DNA of 64,000 bases from Diphasiastrum complanatum (lineage: Eukaryota > Streptophyta > Lycopodiopsida > Lycopodiales > Lycopodiaceae). Each line of letters starts with the position of its first letter. Position 1 is the stretch's first letter. Made by a program: the position numbers and the translations under genes. This document shows positions 34,908-47,431 of the stretch, one piece after another. The DNA is taken from the NCBI GenBank assembly GCA_029204225.1, contig CM055092.1, positions 80,293,710 to 80,357,709 on the forward strand. Direction: 5' to 3'. The notes under the pieces are model-generated. The model was not told where the DNA came from, did no database searches, and saw only the letters and a program-made list of their open reading frames with translations.

Positions 34908-35577
34908 GGGACGGAATACCTCTCATTACATACAAACTTTGGAACCACATATGGTATTGGAACACACATGGTATTCAACATAGAGAAGTTCTAAAAAAGG
35001 ATTTTAATAAATCTCTTCGTTTTGTATTGTGGACACGTTAAAAAGGCGTGCAGTCCTTTGCCTAGCACTCAAAATGCAGGAAATTTCAAACTTATCAGGC
35101 TACTGACTTTTGCAATTAACAATACTTTTTTTATTTACCATATAAATCAATCCAAGGTGATAATTCTTGTTTATTGTATAACATAAACGTGCAAACCATG
35201 TCTCTCATACACACATTTCTCTTGTGCAACGTTCATGTTGCTCTTTTCATCACTATCATGGCACATTTCAGCCCTCAGATTTAATTCTGTCAATTATTGT
35301 GTAATGTAAAACAATGGACAATTGTGCCATCCATGCTTCCTTCTACACACTTTTTGGCAAATAGAATCTGAATGTCCAGGAATAACGGAGAGACATCTCT
35401 GAAAGGCACAAACAATCTCAATGGCTTTGTGAGATGCATGCGTTTTGTATATGCTATAATCATGTATGTTATCTCGTCACATCCAAATATAGAAACGCTT
35501 ATAAATAAATTTGTCGAATGTGTTCATTAAATCACATTAAGACTCATAAATAGTACCTCACAAAGGTTGACAATTTT
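34908..35577. other. Expansin 3' flank inside the insertion
   Basis: No coding region is recognised. It is AT-rich and probably derives from the expansin 3' UTR and downstream DNA at the donor locus. Confidence 0.5.
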
Positions 35578-35582
35578 GAAGT

Positions 35583-37482
<1,900 letters not shown>

Positions 37483-37571
<89 letters not shown>

Positions 37572-37618
37572 TTAAATTTGGTGAGAGCGAGAAGTAGGGC
37601 CATGCATGGGGAGGAGGG

Positions 37619-37654
<36 letters not shown>

Positions 37655-37720
37655 TTAAATTTGGTGAGAGTGAGAAGTAGGGCCATGCATGGGGAGGAGG
37701 GCCATGGGCATTAATGTGTA
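37483..37720. repeat. GA tracts with doubled ATTTAAATTTGG unit
   Basis: A GA tract (37483-37568) is followed by AAATTTAAATTTGGTGAGAG and GGGCCATGCATGGGGAGGAG text, then a second GA tract (37624-37650) and the same unit again (37651-37707). It is a tandem duplication of about 84 bases including part of the GA run. Confidence 0.9.
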
Positions 37721-38334
37721 GCATGGGCAGGATGCATACATATTCCTCCCCATGCATGCATCTAGAAATTTCATTCACAAAAGTGTGTGAAAGGAGGATG
37801 TATGGGTGCCCACACCCCATGCATCCTCCTACCCCATACATATGCGCACGACATGCACATAAGTAGTTATATATATATATATATATAGATATACACAATG
37901 CAGTTAATCTATCACATGTGAGCCTTTGGGTATCTGTCCAGTGAAGCAATGTGAAGAATTGATAGTAGTAAAAATCATCTTTGAGACATAAGATGTAGCC
38001 ATTAGATTTGAACATCTCCCAAAAATTGTCAAGTTAATGGTGTCCATTGCTGTCGAAGGATTCTCGAGTCGAGAGATTGGCAACTATTGAATGATCATTG
38101 TCTATCAAAGGATCCAACTCTTATTTGACATGTTTGATTGACTTTGTGTAGTGTCGAACATGTCTTGAAGTTGCATGTATTTCTGAAGGTTCTTCATCCA
38201 TAGCAAATTTTCGAGCAAATAACCTGAATGAAATAGCTAGTAACAAATACAGAGAGGCAACTTGATCGAATTGTGTTTAAAGTGGAATTATAGTTCCAAC
38301 ACAACCTTTGATACAATTTTGATTCTTTGGAGAG
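37721..38334. other. Unrecognised DNA with AT microsatellite
   Basis: TA repeats near 37867-37895 are the only marked feature. No gene is recognised. Confidence 0.5.
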
Positions 38335-39488
38335 TCAATACCTCAAACACATTCACTAGAAAATATGTTATCTTTGTCGAAAATCAAAGACAAGGTCCAA
38401 GCTTAGATAGTCAATTTATCGAACACTCATGTTTTCAATATGATGAACAAATTGTTGATAGGGAATCAGAAGATGATGTTGCAGCACTGTAGCAAGAAAA
38501 TGAAGGAAATGAACATTAGCCTCATTGCCTTGCAAAAGATTTGACAAGAGATTTTAGACCATCTAATAGGTATATTGATGAATCTGCTTCTTATCTCATT
38601 CGAAAGCTAACTATTATTGTAGATGCACTCAGTCTGTCAGACTTTAATCTATGGAGAGAAGTTATGAATATATAGTATTCATCTCTAATCAAAAACCATA
38701 CTTGGACCATAAAGGTAGTTGATTGTAAATGGATATTCAAGATTAAATACAAAGCGGATGGAAGTATAGATAGAAGGAAAACTCTACTTGTAGCAAGAGA
38801 ATTTTCCTAGATCTCATATCGACTATATTGAGACTTTCAATCTTGTAATCAAGCAGTCTTTAGAACACTTCTATCATATGTTGTTGTAGACAATCTTGAG
38901 ATACATCAAATGAATGTATAGCCTATATAATCTAGTTATTACATATTGGAAGGCTCTTATTAGAGCTATGATATACATTCAAGATACTATCGACCAATGC
39001 ATCTAGTCGCCAATGACAAACTTAAGATACTCAATGGATATTTAGATGCTAGTTGGGCAAAAGATGTAGATACTCATAGATCCACTTTTGGATTTACATT
39101 CTTTCTCAACAATGGTCCAATCTCATGAAACAATCATAAGCAAATCTCAACAGTTAGAGTATGTTGTTGCCTCTCAATTGACAAAGGAAGCAGAGTGGCT
39201 GAGAAACTTACTATCAAATTTAAAAAAAAAAGGTATGTCCTAACAATTGTCTGATGTGGTAATGAAAGTGTTATTTCTTTATCGACCAACCCTAGATTTC
39301 ATTCTAGGAGTAAGCGCATTGAGATTAACTATCATTATGTCAGAAGCAAAGTTCTCAACAAAGATGTAAGCGTGAATGCAAGACATGACATTAGATATTT
39401 TCACTAAGACATTGAGCTTGGATGCACACAAAATGTGCAATATTAAGTTTAAAGATCAAGGCGTTCATGGATTTAGATTAAGGGAGAG
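38335..39488 (+). pseudogene. Decayed copia A-family polyprotein
   Basis: It parallels element A in order: SNTFTRKYVIFVENQ (integrase tail), YIDESASYLIRKLT and DCKWIFKIKYKADGSIDRRK (RT start), then RNase H pieces (GYLDASWAKD, TKEAEWLRNLLS near 39180). Most of the RT core, including the YVDD box, is deleted between about 38920 and 38935. There are many stops. A polypurine tract AAGGGAGAG (39480-39488) closes it, just before an LTR start. Confidence 0.85.
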
Positions 39489-39759
39489 TGTTGGATTATT
39501 ATTTTTATAATCCAATTATTAATATAGATTCATTCATGTAGTTAGTTTTTATAGATTTTACTCATGTTATTGCACAATCTATTGAAATATACAACAATCG
39601 CTAACAGGTGGGTCAACATCGAGATTAACAATTATCGAGCAACTATCAAAAGGTCTGACAAATATTTGTCAAAGGTTAACAAATCATGATTCTACTTGTT
39701 ATAAAGCTAATGACTTGCTCTAACCATTGTTATTACTATACAACCTAACTAGATAAATG
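39489..39759 (+). repeat. 3' LTR start of a copia A-family element
   Basis: TGTTGGATTATTATTTT directly after the polypurine tract resembles the LTR start at 42731. Resemblance fades within the following 250 bases, so the LTR is partial or divergent. Confidence 0.65.
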
Positions 39760-40992
39760 ACAAGGCAATATGGCCACAACTACATACATTTTAAGACGGG
39801 GTCAATTCATGTAGCTCTATTGAAGGCAAAATACCATTTAAAGTCTTTTATGGGAAGTAGCCCAATCTCAAGGACTTACGGGTTTTTGGATGCATTTGTT
39901 ATGTGCATACACCGTTGCAGACAAGGACCAAGGAAGAGCCATCATCAATCAAAGGGATCATGCTCAGGTATGGAAATGAAAGCAAAGCATACTAGGTATA
40001 CATTCCCAAGTTTGTTGTATCTAGAGATGTCATATTTGATGAAAGTAAAATGACTCAACCAAATCACCTATCAAGACAGAGGTGGCCGAGGATCAAGACA
40101 ATCTTGATCTTGAGGAGGAGCAAGAGCCGAGTGTACCAATCACTCCAAGAAGGTCATCAAGGGCAAGAATGGAGCCAATGAGACTCACATATCAAGACAA
40201 GGGTAAGCAAGCCGAGGGTAATCCATCTTCATCCTTTTCATTCATTTCAAATTTTGAATAACCTTCATGTGTAGAAGATGCATTAAGTTCCACATAGTGG
40301 TTCCAAGCAATGTTAGATGAATACAACTTTGTGATTGAAAATGGCACATGGATCCTTGTTGATAGACGTCTAAAGAATGTGATTAGATGTAAATGGATCT
40401 CCAAGCTTAAACTCGACATGGATGGAGTATAAGCAAGCACAATTCAAAGCTAGTTTCCAAAGGATATGCCCAAGAGAGAAACCATAGACTACGAAGAAAC
40501 ATTTGCACCCGTGGCCAAGATGGTCACCATAGGGTTAATCCTTCTTCAGATTTTGGTTGGATGCTTTTCCAAATGGATGTTTCTAATGCATTCCTTAATG
40601 GTTATTTGGAGGAAGACATCTTCATGGAGCAGCCCCAAGGCTTCATCAACATCTTCAAAGGAGCTTGTACGGCTTGAAGCAAGCATCAAGGTCTTGGAAT
40701 TCAAGAGTGAATGACTTTCTAGTTTCCATTGGATTCACTAAAAGTGAGTATGATACAAGTTTGTATATAAATTTTGATGTAAATGGCATTGCACTTTTGT
40801 TGGTTTATGTAGATGACATCATACCTAGTGGTAAAACATTGATGGCATAGAGAAAACTAGGAAAACTTTATCTCTAAAATCTAAGATGGTAGATCTTGGT
40901 CAACTTCACTTCATATTGGGCATAGAAGTACTTGGAGCTTCATATTTCATCTTCATTATTTAATCTAAGTATGCTCAATGTTTTCTCAATAA
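39760..40992 (+). pseudogene. Decayed copia polyprotein, family E
   Basis: An integrase tail (GFLDAFVMCIHRCRQ with frame shifts, then SRDVIFDESKM near 40020) is followed by a linker and [12 protein letters not shown] near 40390, [20 protein letters not shown] (40466 on), [17 protein letters not shown] in another frame near 40575, [20 protein letters not shown] (40665 on) and LLVYVDDIIPSG near 40805. The YVDD box is intact, but several frame breaks are present and RNase H is missing. It ends near the start of dispersed repeat D. Confidence 0.87.
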
Positions 40993-40998
40993 ACATTG

Positions 40999-41303
40999 CA
41001 ATTAATGGTTTTCTTTTTCCCATATCATGACTAGGTTCTAAAATACTCCATTGATAATCAGATCTTTACAGTCCTAGAATTTCCTTTCCAAAGTTGCTGA
41101 TGTCTCATACCACTAGCTCTTCCTTCCAGAAAACCCTTAACCGCCTTATCTGATATTCTATAGATCCATTGGTCATCTAGTTGTCCTATAGTCCATATAG
41201 GATAGTATCTCTTGTTCCCAAAACCTAGAGAATCCATTTATTTGGATGATTGGCATGCCTATCAGATGGATACCACACATCCATACCTGATCTTGTGATT
41301 TAA
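40999..41303 (+). repeat. Dispersed repeat D, second location
   Basis: Aligned with 17745-18040 (and 61376-61668 in the duplicate). An 11-base stretch near 41253 (TGGCATGCCTA region) is absent from the other copies. Confidence 0.8.
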
Positions 41304-42448
41304 GCAAAATTTTGTCAATTTTACTCACAAAACTGCCAAAATTTCAAGCAACCATAACTTTGGCTACAATGCACCAAATTACATCTAGGCTTCACATGTG
41401 TGGGAATAGAGCGTCTGTCAGACACCTCTCCAAGCTCAAAAGTGATGTTACCAACAGTCTTAAATGGTCTATAAGAATTCCATGAAGCATTCATATAGAT
41501 CTTATGTAGCAGTATAGGCTGAGAACGAACATTTCTTTGTTTGTAGAAGTCAAAATAGCTTCAAACTTGATGGAGAATAACCATAAGCCACCGGCCATCA
41601 ATTTACAGGGCTAATAGCTTGATTGAAAGGTAAAAAGGAATGCTGATAATGTTGTATAAATTTTCAGCATGATCTCCTTATGGATTGGGAGCAATCCATC
41701 TCCCAAAACCCACAAAAACAAGCTAGTTTTTGGTCTTTTTTGACTTTCTACAAGCCCAATTCATGGAATTCTTGGCTCTAACTTTAGGGAAAGATTCAAA
41801 ATACTTTGGTTCACCTCTTTACAAGTTCTACATGGTGTTTTACAAGCACCTACTATCCAACTTAATGAAAAAAAAACAAGTAAAAATGATGATTTTTTGG
41901 ATATCTTCCAATTTTTTCTTCACTATAAAGTGGAATTTTATCACATGCAACTCTTTCTGTAGCACATCCAATAAATTTACAGAATTATAGCCATCTAATT
42001 GATTTGATCTTGTTGGATTTGTGTTCTTACTATCAACTTTGAGTCAAAAAGCATGAAAAAACAAGCAATTTTGACCAAAAGATAGCCTAGAACCGTAAAT
42101 CATGAAAACAACCAGCATGCATCATTGATTTCATCATTAATGATCCCTAAAATATAAGTACACTTTTTGAAAAATTTAGAATTACACAATATATGAGCTA
42201 CACAAGAACAAGCTCCAAAAAAACATTACAAATTGGCTTCCTAGGACAATTCTCCATAAAACCCAAAAAAATTTCGAGAGAAATGGATCTTAGCAACATG
42301 CAAATGGAAACCGGGATACTACACCCACTTGCCATCATGCTATCCTCCTGGAAGAAATTCCAATTGATCCACACCAAAATTTTGATGGAAAGTAGCACTT
42401 CTCCAAGTTCTCCAATCTTCGTAAGCCTTGTTCTGATTCCAATGTAAT
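41304..42448. other. Unrecognised DNA
   Basis: AT-rich, with A or T homopolymers. No coding motif could be recognised in the short open frames (for example 41730-41990). It may be LTR or leader DNA of an unrecognised element. Confidence 0.45.
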
Positions 42449-42730
42449 AGTCGCCTGCTTACAAGACAAAACAATAGAGAACACACTGTTAGAGAAACCA
42501 CCCAACTAAGTGGAAGCAACCAATAAATCTCTAGAAGCCCCCAAGCCAAGTGCAGAGAGATCCTACCAATGAATCAACCAAATGATGGTGTAGTAGGATG
42601 AGTTTGGCCTCCTTATATAAGCCCTAGTGCATGTGGAAATGCAAGGTATTAACTCCCCTATACATAGATTCATTATGCATGGAGTTCCTATACATGGATT
42701 CTCTATACATAGATTGCTAATGATACACTA
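42449..42730 (+). repeat. Third, partial copy of the A-end/B-start region
   Basis: Bases 42449-42585 match the end of repeat A (ACAAGACAAAACAATAGAGA and following), with internal deletions. They run straight into GATGGTGTAG and CTAGTGCATGTGG, like the A-B junction of unit 2. A TATA-like TATATAA is at 42614-42620, followed by doubled TATACATGGATTC-type words. Confidence 0.7.
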
Positions 42731-43909
42731 TGTTGGATTATTCTCTTTCTTACTAATTGACTAATCAGTTTTAATCCTCATCCATTGTTTATCCAGTTCT
42801 ATGGATTTTTCCGTGTCTAGGCAGATTTGCAAGTGTTTTTATACAATCTGCAGAAATACACGGACTTTGACAATAGTGTCGCATTTTTTGCCTTTCAAGA
42901 ATTACGAGTAGAATTACAGTGGCGTTTTTTTGCATTTTAGTGACACTGTCGCCTGTCAGGATTTACGAGTAAATATGCAGAGTTGCATTTTGCACTTTTT
43001 CCAAAGTGTCTCAAATGTTAAGGAAATGTCTCTCGCAAAGTGTAAGGCTACCCTAAATGTGATTTAAGGACACTATCAGGTATTTCGCAGAAATTCGAGA
43101 TTGTCACCTTTTTGCCACATTGTCGTCTGTGGTAATTTACGTTCATTTCTGCAGAGTGACAGTTTTTGTTCATTTATACAGATAAGACTGTTTCTGGCTA
43201 ATTTTTACCGCTTATTAGCAATCAATTTATGAGAAGGAACATGATGAATGCCAGCGTACACTAGCCAACTGGCAATCACATTTGACGACCTAATTACTTA
43301 GTATAAATCAACTATTCATTCATCTCTTTTCATCATCTGAAATTTTATTGTGAATTGTGATTGGGCTGAGTGTTATTACATGATGCTTCATGCGCTCTTA
43401 TCAAGCAGTTCATTCACAATTAGAAAGTATTGTTGTTAGATCTCTATCAAGCTTTCAAGCTTGAACTCTCATGAGCATTCTAGCTCAACCTTTAGAGATT
43501 TCTTTTAGAGTTGCTATTGCACTACTACTTATCAGCAGAACTGCTTATTATCAGACTTATTCTCAGTTACTCAGAGACAGTTTTAGAGTGCACGGTTGCT
43601 ATCCACTATTGTCTTGCATTCATTAGCATCTGATTTTGTTTTTCTGAATCAATACTATCTTCTTATTGCGTTCAGTATATGCCAGGATGCATGCATCTCT
43701 GTATTGCTTTTCTAACTGATAGAAATTGTCTGAGAATTCAATACTTTATGTTTGGCTACGTAATCACTTAGTATCTAGAGATTTCAAAGTTAGTTGCTAA
43801 GGATTGAACGTGATTTTCATCACTACTGCTTTGTTCAATTTTTGATAGGCGTAGTCATGCATTGCAAGTAGGAAGTTTCCGCATTACATTATCCAACCTA
43901 TTTCCGACA
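42731..43909 (+). repeat. 5' LTR of copia A
   Basis: It starts TGTTGGATTA and ends TTTCCGACA, 1179 bases, directly before the primer site. A TATA-like CTTAGTATAAATC lies near 43298-43310. The last 22 bases are all that is seen of the matching LTR at window position 1. Confidence 0.82.
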
Positions 43910-43921
43910 TGGTATCAGGGC
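43910..43921 (+). promoter_or_regulatory. Primer-binding site of copia A, copy 2
   Basis: TGGTATCAGGGC, abutting the 5' LTR end. Confidence 0.82.
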
Positions 43922-44004
43922 ATTCTATATAGATTGGCAGGGTTACTTATATTGATTGGCACATTGTTATTTTGAGTCTAGTCAAGTCTTGAAAACCTCT
44001 ATTC

Positions 44005-46677
44005 TAGTCAATAAAGCATTACTATGGCATCATCACTTATGACACTTGAATTATGCATCTGTTTTGAACATATCAAGACAATCCATCGTTCTTGAACTCA
44101 ACTATCATTCTGGTAAGGTCGATCTCCCTATCTGTCATAGCTGCATCTTTGGAAAACAGGCTAGGATTCCTTTTAGATCAAACCATAGGCATGCAGCAAA
44201 AGGTCTATTAGATGATGTTCATACAAATATATGTGGGCCTATGCAAACTCCTTCATTGATAAATGCAAAGTATTTCATTACCTTTATTGACGAATTCTCT
44301 AGAAGAACAATGGTTTATTTGATTAAACAAAAATCAGATGCTTTCATCAAATTGAGACAATTCAAAGAGCATGCTGAGAATAAAACTAGCAAACGAATCA
44401 AAGCACTGAGATCAGATAACATGGGAGAATACATATCCATCGAATTTGAGGAGTATTGCCTTAACAACGACATTGAGCAACAATACATTACCTCCTATTT
44501 GCCCCAATCAAATGGTCTTGCTGAGAGAAAGAACAGAACTTTAGTTGAATCGACAAAGTGCATGTAATCACATGCGACACTTCCGAAGTCCTTCTGGGCT
44601 GAAGTTGTTTCAACAGCAACCTATATTCTGAACAGATGTCCTACTAAAGGTCTCTTAGACAAAACACCATTCGAAGTTTGGACAAGTACCAAACCTTCTT
44701 CATCAAACTTATGAGTTTTTGGGAGTACTGCTTTTGCATAGATACCTCGTGATCTCAGGAAGAAGTTCGACTTTCAGAGTATCAAATGTATTTTCATCAG
44801 CTACACTACTTCAGATCAAGCCTACAAGTCGTTCAATCCTATCGAGTCAAAAATATTCACTAGCCGGGATGTCATCTTCATCGAAGATCAGTGTCAAGAC
44901 CTCAAAGGAAAAGATAGTCCCCATGTAACCGACCTGTTAGATTCTCCTGACATATTGAAATTTCCAGTTCCTCAGTCGACTATTCCATTGAAGGTCGAAG
45001 CTCTTCTACTTTTGATGAACAACAAATCAACGACGAATCAGAAGATGATGAAGTTGCAATTTAGCACCAACAATATGATGGAAATGATCAACTTCCTCTA
45101 TTACCCAGAAGATCTTCAAGAGGTAGCAGACCACCTGTGAGGTACATAGACGAGTCTGCAGCCTACCTTGTTCAGGAACCGACATCTATCCAAGAGGCAC
45201 TCAATCAACCTGATTCAGATCTCTGGAAAGAAGCTATGTATAAAGAGTATTCATCTCTTATCAAGAACCAGACATGGACAATTGTCGAATTACCTGCTAG
45301 CAGAAACTTAGTTGATTGCAAATGGATTTTCAAAGTCAAGTACAATGTAGATGGAAGCATCAACAAAGAAAGGCACAACTTGTCGCTAGAGGATTTTCTC
45401 AGGTATAAAACATTGATTACACTGAGACCTTCAGTCAGTAGTCAAGCATTCTTCTAATCGACTTTTGCTATCATTTGTCGTTGCATCAGATTTGGAAATA
45501 CATCAAATGGATGTACAGATAGCATATCTCAATGGAGTTATCGAAGAAGACATTTACATGGTGCAACCCACAGGTTATATCATCGAGGGTAAACACAATC
45601 ATGTGTGTAAACTCCATAAGGCACTTTATGGCTTGAAGCAATCTGCTCGAGCATGGTTTCAAAGGACCAATACTTTTCTTATTGATCACGGCTACACACC
45701 TAGCTCTTCAGATTCAAACGTTCAAAGCAAGGTAGCATTCTTTTATCATTATCACTTTATACGTGGATGATACTTTGTTTTTCAGCAACAATACCGATCT
45801 GATAAAAGAGGCCAAGACAATGTTATCTTCTAAATTCAACATGATCGATCTAGGCGAAGTTCATTTCTGCCTTGGTATACAAATCCACAGAGACATGAAC
45901 CAGAAGTTGGTCTACATTAAACAACAGAGGTTAGTCAGATATAATCTGCTTAATTGCAAGTTAGCTCTCTCACCAATGGAACCAAGTCTCAAATTGTCAA
46001 AGGACCAATGTCCCCAAACAATTCATGAGAAGCAGCAGATGCGTGAGTATCCTTACCATTCTATTATAGGATCTCTTATGTACTCCATGATCTGTACTAG
46101 GCTAGAAATAGTTGTTGCAGTCAGCTCTCTCAGTCAGTTTATGACTAATCCTGGTGTAACACATTGGAAGGCTCTTATCAGAGTCATGAGATATCTTCGA
46201 GCTACTATGGACTTTTGCATTTGTTATGGAGCAGTCGGCAATGACAAACTCAATTTACTCAGTGGTTATACAGATGTAAGTTGGGCAGGAGATTAAGACA
46301 CTCGTAAATCCACTTCCGAATTCACGTTCTTCCTCAACAATGGTCCAATTTCCTGGAATAGTCCCAAGTAATCTTCAATAGCTCTATCTTCCACTGAATC
46401 AGAGTATATTGTAGCCTCTCAAGCTACAAAGGAAGCAATTTGGTTGAGGAACTTACTCTTAGATATCGGTCTGAATCAATATGCTTCGACGACATTATTT
46501 TGTCATAATCAAGGTGCCATTGCTTTATCAACAACCCTAGATTTCATTCAAGGAGTAAGTACATTGAACTGAAGTATCATTTTGTCAGAAGCAAAGTTCT
46601 CAACGAAGAGGTCAGATTGCAGTATTGTAGAATGCAAGATATGATAGCAGATATTTTTACCAAAGCATTCCATGAAG
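44005..46677 (+). pseudogene. copia A polyprotein remnant, copy 2
   Basis: Domain content and breaks are the same as at 118-2790, including the Asn at the first integrase catalytic position. One base differs in RT (KLTLSP in copy 1, KLALSP here, at about 45963). Confidence 0.9.
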
Positions 46678-47431
46678 TTTGACAACAGTGTCACATTTTT
46701 TGTCTGTCAAGAATTACGAGTAAAATTATAGTGTCGTATTTTTTGCATTTTAGCGACACTGTCGCCTATCAGGATTTACGAGTAAATATGCAGAGTCGCA
46801 TTTTTTGCTTTTTCTAAAGTGCTTCAAATGCTAAGGAAATGACTTTGGCAAAGTGTGGGACTACCCTAAATGTAATTTAAGGACATTGTCGGATTTTTCG
46901 CAAAAGCTCAACAACACTGTCTTTTTGCGACACTGTCGCCTGTGGCAGTTTATGTTCATTTCTACAGAGTGACAGTTTTGATTCATTTATGCAGACAGAT
47001 TATTTATGGCCAATTTTCACCGCTTATCAACAATCAATTTCTAAGAAGGAACTGGATGAATGCCATTGGACACCAGCCAACTAGCAACCGCATTTGATGA
47101 CCTAATTACTTAGTATAAATTAGTTGTTCATACATCTCTTTTCATCATCTGAAATTTTATTGTAAATTGTGAAGGGGATGAGTGTTATTACACGACACTT
47201 CCTATGCTCTTATCAAGTAGATCATTTACAATCAGAAAGTATTGTTGCTAGCTCTCTATCAAGCTTTCAAGCTTGAACTCTCTTGAGAATTCTAGTTCAG
47301 TCTTTAGATATTTGTTTTAGAGTTTGCTATTACGCTACTGCTTATCAGCAGAGCTACTTATTATCAGACTTATTCTCAGTTAGTCAGAGACATCTTTAGA
47401 GTGCGCGATTTCTATCCGCTATTGTCTTGCC
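46678..47431 (+). repeat. Truncated 3' LTR of copia A, copy 2
   Basis: Identical by eye to 2791-3544, and clearly diverged from the 5' LTR of the same element at 42866-43615. Confidence 0.85.

Larger units (their letters stand above)
33185..35577. mobile_element. 2.4-kb insertion in B2 carrying an expansin gene
   Basis: B1 runs through this point without the block. GAAGT occurs at 33180-33184 and 35578-35582 and once in B1 (28167-28171), which could be a 5-bp target duplication; the next six bases of B1 are not kept, so the call is uncertain. No terminal inverted repeats are seen. A degenerate ~50-base unit (TCTCATCGTTCTCG...) occurs twice at about 33310 and 33408. Besides the expansin exons nothing is recognised. 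The introns are retained, so the DNA moved as DNA, not through mRNA. Confidence 0.65.
42731..47431 (+). mobile_element. Degraded Ty1/copia element A, copy 2, with complete 5' LTR
   Basis: Here the whole left end is visible: 5' LTR (42731-43909), primer site, integrase-RT-RNase H remnant and truncated 3' LTR. Gag and protease are deleted. From 43888 on it equals the start of the window. Confidence 0.9.

Noticed and set aside
41730-41990. 86-codon plus-strand frame in unrecognised DNA
   Set aside because: It is AT-rich with no domain, and no splice or promoter context supports it.
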